Shown here: piece after piece, positions 1 through 4,862 of the stretch
Position numbering within the stretch: position 1 is the first letter of the stretch
Layout: the number at the start of each line of letters is the position of its first letter
Assembly: GCA_029859485.1 (NCBI GenBank)
Contig: JAOUDB010000224.1
Span: forward strand, 1-5,189
DNA from: Desulfuromonadales bacterium
Lineage (GTDB): Bacteria; Desulfobacterota; Desulfuromonadia; Desulfuromonadales; BM103
Length of the DNA stretch: 5,189 nt
Direction of reading: 5' to 3'
Notes under the pieces: generated by a model
The model's database searches: none
What the model saw: only the letters and a program-made list of their open reading frames with translations
What the model was told of the DNA's origin: nothing
Made by a program: the position numbers and the translations under genes

Positions 1-22
1 TCTTGTTGATAGAGGTATTCAG
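1..22 (+). repeat. Repeat module copy A, truncated by the window edge
   Basis: The first 22 bases match positions 1276-1297 of copy C at 18 of 22 positions, including the core TTGATAGAG and the TTCAG that precedes AGGAAG in the other copies. The match stops after CAG, so this copy lacks the AGGAAG box. A terminator hairpin follows about 10 bases later, as in the other copies. The left part lies outside the window. Confidence 0.45.
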
Positions 23-30
23 TCAATGAA

Positions 31-67
31 ATAATGGCCACCCGGCATAGAACCAGGGGGCCATTAT
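31..67 (-). terminator. Terminator hairpin after the 80-436 gene, possibly bidirectional
   Basis: Arms 31-39 (ATAATGGCC) and 59-67 (GGCCATTAT) pair perfectly over 9 bp. After an A-G mismatch the stem continues with CC/GG, a mismatch and GG/CC, leaving a 7-base loop. The hairpin lies 13 bases past the stop codon of the minus-strand gene ending at 80, and the minus strand continues into a T-rich TTATTTCATT. The stem is symmetrical and could also stop plus-strand transcripts arriving from repeat copy A, although the plus-strand T-run is weak. Confidence 0.6.
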
Positions 68-79
68 ATTTGCTTTTGG

Positions 80-436
80 TTACTTGTTTTTCCCTTTGCC
101 ACCGCCCATGCCACTGCCCATGCCACCGCCCATGCCACCGCGACTTGGAGGTGGTGAGTCGGGCATGCTCACGCCCTGTTCTTTGGCCCGCTCTTTCATG
201 CGCTCGTGGTGTTCCATGCGAATTTGCTCTCGCTCCTGATTAGTCTTTGCTGCATTCATTCTGGTACGATACTCATTACGTTCCTGCTCTGTCATCATTT
301 GGCTGCCATAGACGTGCTCTTGCTCTTGTGTTTGTATTCTTTCCTGCTCGTTTGCTTGGTTAGCGGCCAAGGCAAAAGATGATGTCAACAAGAGTGAACA
401 TACCAATGCAACATAGATTGCTGGTTTTCTCTTCAT
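80..436 (-). CDS. Small secreted Glu/Gln/Arg-rich protein with Gly-Met tail, unknown function
   Basis: This encodes 118 residues. Residues 1-24 form a clear Sec signal peptide: KRK at the N-terminus, a hydrophobic core YVALVCSLLLTSSF, and an A-L-A cleavage site, so the product is probably periplasmic or released. Residues 43-88 (YGSQMMTEQER...RAKEQG) are very rich in E, Q, R, K and M and should be helical. I recall this Y-G-S-x-x-M-T-E-Q-E-R...EHHERM block from many uncharacterised short exported proteobacterial proteins. Residues 99-118 are a Gly/Met-rich low-complexity tail ending in basic GKGKNK. I chose the ATG at 436 because GGAG at 447-444 sits 7 bases upstream; a TTG two codons earlier lies too close to that site. 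A terminator follows at 67-31. No enzymatic motif is visible. Function could be metal or stress related, but that is a guess. Confidence 0.85.
   Translation of the reverse strand: MKRKPAIYVALVCSLLLTSSFALAANQANEQERIQTQEQEHVYGSQMMTEQERNEYRTRMNAAKTNQEREQIRMEHHERMKERAKEQGVSMPDSPPPSRGGMGGGMGSGMGGGKGKNK
98..142 (-). repeat. 12-bp tandem repeat coding the Gly-Met tail
   Basis: The 12-base unit GCCACCGCCCAT (plus-strand reading) is repeated at 98-109, 110-121 (one base different) and 122-133, with a partial fourth unit at 134-142. On the coding strand each unit adds four residues of the GGMG/GSGM type. Such in-frame repeats can change copy number by replication slippage, which would alter tail length without a frameshift. 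Confidence 0.8.
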
Positions 437-498
437 GGTCAAACTCCTTTCGTCATGAATATGTACTTATCTTTGCACTGTAGATTAGACGAAGCTTA

Positions 499-527
499 TT
501 GACTTTAGTTTACAGCCTAGTTTCAAT
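499..527 (+). promoter_or_regulatory. Candidate sigma70 promoter upstream of repeat copy B
   Basis: TTGACT at 499-504 (5 of 6 consensus) is followed after exactly 17 bases by TTCAAT at 522-527 (4 of 6). A start near 534 would give a short transcript running through the conserved module at 551-602 to the terminator at 623-658, about 125 nt. No equivalent promoter is visible before copies C or D, so this remains tentative. Confidence 0.35.
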
Positions 528-550
528 TTGTCAGAGATGTCCCATAAGTA

Positions 551-602
551 ACGACATATAAGACGAAAAACGACTTATTATTGATTGGGGTATTCAGGAA
601 GC
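551..602 (+). repeat. Conserved 52-nt repeat module, copy B
   Basis: The module starts with ACGAC, has an A-rich centre (GACGAAAAACGAC), then TTATTATTGAT, and ends with TTCAGGAAGC. It aligns without gaps to 1251-1302 (40 of 52 identical by my count) and to 4863-4914. Within it ATAAG (558-562) can pair with CTTAT (574-578) around an A-rich loop. It lies between two divergent genes and is not coding. With the following terminator it looks like a small RNA or a dispersed intergenic repeat. Confidence 0.6.
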
Positions 603-622
603 TTTTTAACACACAAAACTAT

Positions 623-658
623 GGCCACCAGGAGTCGATCCTTGGTGGCCGTTTTTTT
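623..658 (+). terminator. Strong intrinsic terminator after repeat copy B
   Basis: The arms 623-632 (GGCCACCAGG) and 641-650 pair over 10 bp with one G-U. The loop is 8 bases, and seven T residues follow at 652-658. It is oriented for plus-strand transcription although no plus-strand protein gene precedes it, which supports a short non-coding transcript ending here. Confidence 0.8.
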
Positions 659-713
659 GTCAGGGATTCCTAGACTAGGCAACTGAGGATAATAACTGCC
701 TTAAAATAATTGT

Positions 714-791
714 GAGGTGAAATAAATAGGGTGAGGACAATTAATCAAAAAATGACTACGAACTCGTAGCGATTAACTTGAAAATCACCTC
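714..791 (+). promoter_or_regulatory. Nested palindrome in the leader region of the 873 gene
   Basis: Three inverted repeats share one centre: GAGGTGA 714-720 with TCACCTC 785-791, TTAATC 741-746 with GATTAA 771-776, and CTACG 756-760 with CGTAG 765-769 around an AACT loop. All arms are perfect. No T-run follows, so it is not a terminator. It could be a structured 5' leader, a protein-binding site or a small structured RNA. It ends about 80 bases before the start codon of the next gene. Confidence 0.45.
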
Positions 792-872
792 AAGTCTTAA
801 AATACGGTAAAATGTACACATTTACACCCTCCGAGGAAGCTGAAGGGGACAGACATAAGGAGATAATTCGTC

Positions 873-1079
873 ATGTGGAGTAAACTATTGCAACAAATCA
901 GAGCTTTATTTCGCAGATCCCCCAGAGAGTTTAACTATGAACCGGTCACACATCGATTGAACTCCAATCCTACTCTTCCGAAAGGTATGATGGAAGACAT
1001 TGCCCCGGCGTATCAGGAAGTGTTGGCCAAGGAAAAGGAGGAAAAAGAAGAAAAGAGTCCCCCGGAGGCGCAGGAATGA
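873..1079 (+). CDS. Small charged protein with amphipathic N-terminus, unknown function
   Basis: This encodes 68 residues. The ATG at 873 follows AAGGAG (857-862) after 10 bases, a credible ribosome binding site, which is the main reason to accept such a short gene. Residues 1-18 (MWSKLLQQIRALFRRSPR) form a basic amphipathic helix of the type that lies on membrane surfaces. The middle (19-45) is polar and proline-containing. Residues 50-68 are strongly charged (KEKEEKEEK) and end in an acidic SPPEAQE tail, probably disordered or a short coiled helix. There is no signal peptide, transmembrane segment or recognised domain. It stands alone: the nested palindrome lies upstream, and repeat copy C with its terminator lies 170 bases downstream. 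I do not recognise the family. Confidence 0.6.
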   Translation: MWSKLLQQIRALFRRSPREFNYEPVTHRLNSNPTLPKGMMEDIAPAYQEVLAKEKEEKEEKSPPEAQE

Positions 1080-1250
1080 GTTTTCCGATAACGTATCAAG
1101 GATGTGCCGTTTCCATTTGATTCCTGCCGAAAACTGCTCGCCAAATTCTGTCGCTGTGCCAAACGCAGTATAAAAACCTTTTTTCGCAAGGAGCGTCGAT
1201 AGAACACCAAACTCTCATCAGGTGCTACGGACGGGGTTTTCCTGTTTCCC
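1080..1250. other. Intergenic stretch; only a weak 32-codon basic reading frame
   Basis: No confident gene is present. In the same frame as the preceding gene, after two stops, a frame from GTG 1104 to TAG 1202 encodes a strikingly basic, Cys-containing peptide (…CRKLLAKFCRCAKRSIKTFF…). An ATG in another frame at 1102 ends after about 24 codons. The AAGGA at 1098-1102 is too close to either start to act as a ribosome binding site. It may be a decayed gene end or chance. Confidence 0.3.
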
Positions 1251-1302
1251 ACGACTTATGAGAAGAAAAACTGCTTCTTATTGATAGAGACCTTCAGGAA
1301 GG
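1251..1302 (+). repeat. Conserved 52-nt repeat module, copy C
   Basis: It aligns gaplessly with copies B (551-602) and D (4863-4914). It begins ACGACTTATGAGAAG and ends TTCAGGAAGG. ATGAGAAG (1258-1265) can pair with CTTCTTAT (1274-1281) over 8 bp with one G-U, presenting the A-rich segment in the loop. The terminator hairpin follows only 7 bases later, closer than in B or D. Confidence 0.6.
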
Positions 1303-1309
1303 CAAAACT

Positions 1310-1346
1310 ATGGCCACCAGGGTTCGATCCTTGGTGGCCATTTCTC
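1310..1346 (+). terminator. Terminator hairpin after repeat copy C
   Basis: The arms 1310-1322 and 1329-1341 pair over 13 bp with a single G-U, around the loop TTCGAT. Only a weak T-rich tail (ATTTCTC) follows. The arm sequence is almost the same as at 623-650, so the two hairpins are clearly related. It could end transcripts of the 873-1079 gene as well as any transcript of copy C. Confidence 0.6.
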
Positions 1347-1367
1347 ATAATGCAGGGTTTTCAGTAA

Positions 1368-1410
1368 TTCTACATTTTTGTAAATTTTGCATCATCCAAA
1401 CAATGTAGAA
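1368..1410. repeat. Perfect 9-bp inverted repeat with 25-base spacer
   Basis: TTCTACATT at 1368-1376 is the exact reverse complement of AATGTAGAA at 1402-1410. No T-run follows. It lies about 95 bases before the candidate promoter of the 1570 gene, so it could be an operator or a transcript hairpin. No family is recognised. Confidence 0.4.
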
Positions 1411-1505
1411 GGATTAATAAGACGCATTGTTGTTGTCAGTTGCGAGTCGTTTCGACCTTCCATTGTTTTTTCCGAGAAGTTCCTAAAGCTAAGTCATATA
1501 TGGCC

Positions 1506-1539
1506 TTGACAGAACACATCTTAGCGATAGCTTACTATT
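1506..1539 (+). promoter_or_regulatory. Candidate promoter of the GSU3473-family gene
   Basis: A perfect -35 hexamer TTGACA lies at 1506-1511. At the usual 16-17 base spacing the -10 is poor (TAGCTT at 1528). A better -10 (TACTAT at 1534-1539) is 22 bases away, longer than the sigma70 optimum. If this promoter is real it may need an activator. Confidence 0.4.
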
Positions 1540-1569
1540 AGGGTTCATGTTGAATAGGAGGCTCAGTTC

Positions 1570-1809
1570 ATGTTTATTCCTGTGGTACTTAAAGATGGTC
1601 ATGAAGAGTTGGTTAGCAAGGACGAGTTACGGACCCTAATGTTTAACAAACAGGTCATGTCTTTTAAACGTTCTGACGGATGGGTTGTTCTTGGTCGAGA
1701 TAAAATGCGCGATCCGAAAGTTCCATACACTGGGGTGGAACGGCGACAATACAATGGAGTGGAACGGCGACAACAAAATGTATTCTCGTTAGTAGATAAC
1801 TGGTTGTAA
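1570..1809 (+). CDS. GSU3473-family small protein with duplicated GVERRQ motif
   Basis: This encodes 79 residues. The start is secured by AGGAGG at 1556-1561, 8 bases before ATG. Residues 1-43 (MFIPVVLKDGHEELV…SFKRSDGWVVLGRD) match my memory of the GSU3473 family: short Geobacter-type proteins with an F-[KR]-R-S-[DS]-G-W-V motif and a G-R-D turn, and unknown function. Such proteins often end in a Y-x-G-x-E-R-R segment. Here that segment occurs twice in tandem, residues 53-60 (YTGVERRQ) and 61-68 (YNGVERRQ), followed by a short hydrophobic tail VFSLVDNWL. There is no signal peptide or membrane segment, so it is probably cytoplasmic. The N-terminal part may be a small beta-rich domain. It is transcribed alone, with a terminator 45 bases downstream. 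The family assignment comes from motif recall and is fairly confident; function is unknown. Confidence 0.85.
   Translation: MFIPVVLKDGHEELVSKDELRTLMFNKQVMSFKRSDGWVVLGRDKMRDPKVPYTGVERRQYNGVERRQQNVFSLVDNWL
1726..1773 (+). repeat. 24-bp in-frame tandem duplication coding YxGVERRQ twice
   Basis: Units 1726-1749 and 1750-1773 are identical at 22 of 24 bases. The two differences change T to N and a Gly codon's third base. The near identity points to a recent duplication, or to conversion between the units. Confidence 0.9.
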
Positions 1810-1854
1810 GAAGCATTACGAGGATTATGTTGTTTTTGTGATGAATTTTAGAGT

Positions 1855-1886
1855 CCACCTGGTTTAATTCCGAGTGGCCTTTTATT
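1855..1886 (+). terminator. Terminator of the GSU3473-family gene
   Basis: CCACCTGG (1855-1862) pairs with CCGAGTGG (1870-1877) over 8 positions with one mismatch and one G-U, around a 7-base loop. A CCTTTTATTTATT tail follows. It sits 45 bases after the stop codon. The arm again contains CCACC, like the other terminators in the window. Confidence 0.6.
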
Positions 1887-2172
1887 TATTATTTGTCAGG
1901 GCTTCTAGTAAACACCCCAAACACGCCAATTCTTATCATCAAAACAATGCGAGAGGAATTTTAGTAAATATCTCCTCTTTACCGCTGAACACTACAGCCC
2001 CCACAAATCCATTCTTAAATATCAGCCATTCTAGAAATCTAGCTAAATTGCTATTACTAGCTTCCCAAAAACAGGATGTATAGTAAGCTTCCAAACCTTT
2101 TTTATCCCTCTACAACTTTCCTTCATAATACCAAGTTAAATAGAAAATACAGTTACGCTCTTAATCCTTACT
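1887..2172. other. AT-rich gap without a confident gene
   Basis: A plus-strand frame from GTG 1874 to 2083 starts inside the preceding terminator and has no ribosome binding site, so I do not accept it. On the minus strand an open frame of 56 codons (2109 down to the stop at 1939-1941) reads …SNLARFLEWLIFKNGFVGAVVFSGKEEIF…, which looks protein-like. It has no proper start. An ATG at 2126 in a different frame meets it at a run of six A residues (2099-2104 region). This may be a frameshifted gene remnant or chance. Confidence 0.3.
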
Positions 2173-2206
2173 AAAAAGGCCACCTGTCTCCAGGTGGCCT
2201 TTTTCA
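2173..2206. terminator. Strong bidirectional terminator
   Basis: Arms 2173-2186 and 2191-2204 are perfectly complementary over 14 bp around the loop TCTC, ending in five A/T pairs on both sides. This gives a T-run in either direction. It lies about 80 bases after the stop of the minus-strand lipoprotein gene and is its likely terminator; the plus-strand side could stop read-through from 1570-1809. The core GGCCACC/GGTGGCC matches the terminators of the repeat modules. Confidence 0.85.
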
Positions 2207-2286
2207 ACAATGCAGGATTTACAAGGCACATTTATCAATACCAGGTTAATCAAAGATCCATTTATGGTCATAAGAGGCGGTGTTTT

Positions 2287-3219
2287 TCATTCTTCGGTTA
2301 ATTCCAGAAGCACTGTAGAATTGTATTCTACATCTGGCTCATTGGCAGTGAAAATGTCCCAGTTCGCAAACAAATCATAGTCGCCTTGGTCGGGAAGTAG
2401 TAGTTTGAACGCACCTGAGTAGAAACAGGAACCGTCATCTTTAAAGGGGCCCTCGGCCAAAGCGACCGTCTTAGATGTGAGAACAGCAGAGTTGTTGTAT
2501 GCTTCGACCGTCACGATCGGATTCGTGTCAAACTCATCGCAGCCTAGAGCGCTGTTGACCGTTGGCACACTAACCAGGCCATCAATGAAACTTTCTGGCG
2601 CAGTGAAGAAATTGCCTTTTATAATGCGCATGCTGGTCGGCTTTAGCTGGTAAGGGTTCGCACTGTTTTCTTTGACGATTATGGCTGTCGCCGGATCGAA
2701 CTCGATCGTCACGTTGACCGCATCGTCCTCAGCACTGAGACAGAAAGCTTCTTCTTTCACCAAAAGCTTAATTCCAGATTGCTGCCCACTGGGAGTTTTT
2801 AGGTCATACTTCGTATCAGGGTCAACGTTATCAATTACATAATTACCTTCCTCGGAAAGGACAAGCCGAATCTGGTTGAAGCAGACCTCAGAACCATCGT
2901 CCGGCAGAGGCACATCGATATCGCCAAGGAACAGAGTAGTTTCATCGGGCAAATCTAAGACATCGACAGTGATTGGCAGTTCGCTTAAATCGGCCGAATT
3001 GTAATAAATCGTAGACGAATTGCTGGCGACAATTCCAACCTTCTCAATGGACAGAACAACCGCGTTGTAAAGCCCCGCATTGTCCGTCAGTGAAACTCCG
3101 ACCGTTCCTACCTGACCAGGTGAGTCGTTGCTACCACCCCCGCCACAAGCCGCAATCGAAAACCCAATCAACAGACAGAACAGCAAACTTCTAAGTTTTT
3201 TCAAAGTAGCCAATTTCAT
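2287..3219 (-). CDS. DUF4382-domain outer-membrane lipoprotein
   Basis: This encodes 310 residues. The start at 3219 follows AAGGAG (3232-3227) after 7 bases. Residues 1-24 are a lipoprotein signal peptide ending in the lipobox I-A-A-C (Cys25). The next residues, GGGGSNDS, form a flexible linker with no Asp at +2, so outer-membrane sorting is expected. Residues about 38-200 fit DUF4382: V-S-L-T-D-N-A-G-x-Y-x-A-V-V-L-S-I-E-K-V near the start, a central F-N-Q-I-R-L-V-L, P-S-G-Q-Q-S-G-I-K-L, and F-D-P-A-T-A-I near the end. Residues about 205-310 look like an added beta-sandwich, with Cys228 and Cys265 possibly paired. DUF4382 proteins are exported proteins of unknown biochemical role; a structural or ligand-binding role at the cell surface is an inference. 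The gene is separated from the upstream minus-strand gene by a terminator and has its own candidate promoter. Confidence 0.9.
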   Translation of the reverse strand: MKLATLKKLRSLLFCLLIGFSIAACGGGGSNDSPGQVGTVGVSLTDNAGLYNAVVLSIEKVGIVASNSSTIYYNSADLSELPITVDVLDLPDETTLFLGDIDVPLPDDGSEVCFNQIRLVLSEEGNYVIDNVDPDTKYDLKTPSGQQSGIKLLVKEEAFCLSAEDDAVNVTIEFDPATAIIVKENSANPYQLKPTSMRIIKGNFFTAPESFIDGLVSVPTVNSALGCDEFDTNPIVTVEAYNNSAVLTSKTVALAEGPFKDDGSCFYSGAFKLLLPDQGDYDLFANWDIFTANEPDVEYNSTVLLELTEE

Positions 3220-3261
3220 GCTGAATCTCCTTATTGCTTTAATAAAAAACCTATTTTCTAA

Positions 3262-3290
3262 TTAGTAAATGAATAAACGACACATTTCAA
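3262..3290 (-). promoter_or_regulatory. Candidate promoter of the DUF4382 gene
   Basis: On the minus strand TTGAAA (3290-3285) is followed after 17 bases by TACTAA (3267-3262). The -35 matches 5 of 6 positions; the -10 is weak. A start near 3255 would leave a short leader carrying the ribosome binding site. The surrounding sequence is very AT-rich, which raises the chance of a false match. Confidence 0.35.
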
Positions 3291-3393
3291 TGTAACCATA
3301 TATGCAATTAAGTAAAACTAAAGTTTAATAAATCCAGCTAATTTAGCCTACCCGTTGATTATCTCCTTTTTAGGAAGGCAGAAAGGCAAAAGA

Positions 3394-3420
3394 GGCTCTC
3401 GACGCTGAGAGCCCCTTTTT
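3394..3420. terminator. Bidirectional terminator between the two minus-strand genes
   Basis: GGCTCTC (3394-3400) pairs perfectly with GAGAGCC (3407-3413) around a 6-base loop. On the minus strand TCTTTTGCC follows, 34 bases after the stop of the gene ending at 3454. On the plus strand CCTTTTT follows. The bases before it (TTGAT at 3355, AGGAAGG at 3372-3378) faintly resemble the end of the 52-nt repeat module, but the hairpin arms are different. Confidence 0.75.
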
Positions 3421-3453
3421 AATGTTAAGACTATAGCTACTATCTTCAAATCT

Positions 3454-4299
3454 TCAATTTGGATAGAAACGGATTTGCAAGAGTTTGACACCATTGTTGT
3501 CTGATTCCATTAACATGGTGATGTAATCGGCTGCGTTGAAAATCCACTCGGCAGTAAACGATTTACAGTAAGTTGTCAGTTCTTCAGATCCTTCTTCACA
3601 AGTTGACAGCTCAGTCGAGGTGTCGACTGTTGCTGGCGTGCAATCATCAAGGATGCCATCTAAGTCTGAATCGACACAACATACCGTGCTGCTACTCTCA
3701 TAACCGTCCGTTGGTTCTTCAAAATAGCAAACAGTTCCGCTCCATTGAAACATCCCGGAAATATCGACAGCTTTTGATTTCCCTTTTTTGCGGGTAACAG
3801 AAACCGTTGGTGTCTCAAAGCCCTGGTCAGTAACCAAGCCTAAGAAAAGCAGGTCGTTTCCATCTTCATCTTGGACCATGTAAAGACTTGGTTCGAGCCC
3901 AATGTAAGGCTCATCTGTTGGTTTGGCCAATACGCGGGCGTAAACATTGTAGCCGTTCTTGTTTGGGGGGAGTTTTAGCGTTGCTCCATTGCCGTCAAAA
4001 GCACAAGGGTCTGTTACCTGCAATTCGGTAATAGCTTCGGCTCTTTTTCCTTTGCCAGATTCAACATAGATTGAGCCCTGGCCATTTTCAGGGACAAAAA
4101 TAGAGTTACCGTATACTGGCTCTCCATACACATCGTATTCTTGTTCCGAGCACGAGTAACTGTCTTTTTTGCCATGAATGTTCAGATTGTAATGCTCTCC
4201 GCTTGGGAAACCATTCGGATTGAGCTCTACTGCAAAGATGTCTATGCAAGTCACCAAAAGAAACACACTGATTAATGCGAACACCGTAATCTTTTTCAT
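3454..4299 (-). CDS. Secreted 281-residue protein under riboswitch control, family not recognised
   Basis: The start ATG at 4299 follows AAGGAG (4311-4306) after 6 bases. Residues 1-23 form a signal peptide (KK, then ITVFALISVFLLVTCIDIFA) with cleavage likely at A23; L-V-T-C at 15-18 is a poor lipobox, so a soluble export is favoured. The mature protein opens with ELNPNGFPSGEHYNLNIHGKK, a conserved-looking motif I have seen in unnamed exported proteins. Eight Cys residues remain (50, 99, 191, 207, 208, 220, 234, 245), suitable for disulfides. Residues 210-219 (D-S-D-L-D-G-I-L-D-D) resemble a thrombospondin type 3 calcium-binding loop. Many G, N and beta-prone segments suggest an all-beta fold. 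No catalytic motif is visible. The gene lies about 90 bases downstream of the riboswitch terminator, so c-di-GMP probably controls it; an extracellular-matrix or attachment role would fit but is an inference. Confidence 0.85.
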   Translation of the reverse strand: MKKITVFALISVFLLVTCIDIFAVELNPNGFPSGEHYNLNIHGKKDSYSCSEQEYDVYGEPVYGNSIFVPENGQGSIYVESGKGKRAEAITELQVTDPCAFDGNGATLKLPPNKNGYNVYARVLAKPTDEPYIGLEPSLYMVQDEDGNDLLFLGLVTDQGFETPTVSVTRKKGKSKAVDISGMFQWSGTVCYFEEPTDGYESSSTVCCVDSDLDGILDDCTPATVDTSTELSTCEEGSEELTTYCKSFTAEWIFNAADYITMLMESDNNGVKLLQIRFYPN

Positions 4300-4390
4300 C
4301 TTCGTCTCCTTATTCCACTACTTAAGATTTTAGTTTGAAGACGTTCTTTATTAAATTCCTACGCTCGGCCGAACCGTATGAACAAATAAA

Positions 4391-4424
4391 GAAAAACGCC
4401 CATCTCCATAGCCGAAGATGAGCG
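4391..4424 (-). terminator. Expression-platform terminator of the c-di-GMP riboswitch
   Basis: On the minus strand CGCTCATCT (4424-4416) pairs with AGATGGGCG (4405-4397) over 9 bp with one U-G, and a T-run (TTTTTC) follows from 4396. It precedes the 4299 start by about 90 bases. The segment 4418-4411 (TCTTCGGC on the transcript) is the perfect complement of 4482-4475 (GCCGAAGA) at the 3' edge of the aptamer. Aptamer formation and antitermination are therefore mutually exclusive. Confidence 0.8.
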
Positions 4425-4470
4425 CTCAAAAATGACCTAACTATGCCAGGTCCCGTTCAAGATGCGTCAT

Positions 4471-4558
4471 CATCTCTTCGGCAACCCGGCTGTCCTGAAT
4501 TTCAGGACCCGTGGTTTTGCGTCCCCAGATTTCTCTAGGTTTGCCTTTATCGGAGATG
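4471..4558 (-). ncRNA. Class I cyclic-di-GMP riboswitch aptamer (GEMM-I)
   Basis: Read on the minus strand, the class I elements appear in order. P1 is CATCTC 4558-4553 with GAGATG 4476-4471. GGCAAACC follows at 4545-4538. P2 is a 6-bp stem capped by a GAAA tetraloop. GGGACGCAAAACC lies at 4525-4513. P3 is a perfect 7-bp hairpin (4508-4502 with 4498-4492), and GGGTTGCCGAAG is at 4487-4476. The GAAA loop and the P3-side receptor (CCACGG…AGCCGGG) are those that dock in this class. The residue corresponding to G20 of the V. cholerae Vc2 RNA appears to be G, favouring c-di-GMP over the cGAMP-sensing subclass; that numbering is from memory. It would act in cis on the 3454-4299 gene. No clear promoter could be fixed upstream. 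Confidence 0.93.
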
Positions 4559-4862
4559 TACCCAGATACAAATCCAGGTATATCAAAAGCCAAAACCGGG
4601 CTTTCACCCAGTACATAGACAATCTAATTTCAGGAAACATGCCAGCTTGAGTAGGAGTTTTTAATACAAATTTGTAAACAGTGTCATTCCGTTAATTGTC
4701 AACCATTTCATATGGTTGGAAAGTTGCAGAGCGAATAACAAGAACGCAACAACGTCTTTATTTATAAATGCATTCTGTTTTATGGCCGAGTCTGAATGAC
4801 ATTTTACGGCACTAAAAAGCTTTTGTGGCAGTAATGCTCTTTAGCGATTTTTCTTATAACTC
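4559..4862. other. Non-coding stretch upstream of the riboswitch, with inverted repeats
   Basis: No credible gene is present. A plus-strand frame at 4462-4650 only runs across the antisense of the riboswitch. Visible structure: CAACCAT 4700-4706 with ATGGTTG 4712-4718 (5-base loop); GTTGC with GCAAC around 4724-4750; TGTCATTC 4682-4689 with GAATGACA 4794-4801 enclosing both. The riboswitch promoter must lie somewhere in the first 100 bases on the minus strand, but I cannot pick a convincing -35/-10 pair. Confidence 0.4.

Noticed and set aside
34..243. Plus-strand frame with repeated C-H-R-P-C-H
   Set aside because: It is the antisense of the Gly-Met tail repeat of the 80-436 gene, and its start lies inside a terminator hairpin.
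437..442. TTG start two codons upstream for the minus-strand gene ending at 80
   Set aside because: The GGAG at 447-444 would be almost adjacent to it, while the ATG at 436 has a normal 7-base spacing.
1206..1240. String resembling part of a glycine riboswitch (AAACTCTCATCAGG)
   Set aside because: The rest of the aptamer cannot be found and no glycine-related gene follows.
1013..1252. Minus-strand 79-codon frame
   Set aside because: No ribosome binding site, it overlaps the 3' part of the 873 gene antisense, and the composition is not protein-like.
1310..1341. tRNA-like GGTTCGATCC within a hairpin
   Set aside because: No D-arm, anticodon arm or acceptor can be formed around it; it is the loop region of a terminator that also occurs at 623-650 without the T-loop sequence.
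1296..1405. AGGAAGG followed at 7 bases by ATG (1310), opening a ~31-codon frame
   Set aside because: The ATG is part of the terminator stem, and in copies B and D the spacing is different or the ATG is absent, so it is not a conserved start.
1664..1858. Minus-strand 64-codon frame
   Set aside because: Antisense of the GSU3473-family gene, which has far better support.
1874..2083. Plus-strand 69-codon frame starting with GTG
   Set aside because: It starts within the terminator at 1855-1886, has no ribosome binding site and low-complexity content.
3573..3797. Plus-strand 74-codon frame
   Set aside because: Antisense of the secreted-protein gene 3454-4299.
4462..4650. Plus-strand 62-codon frame
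   Set aside because: It runs through the antisense of the riboswitch aptamer, whose structure explains the sequence.
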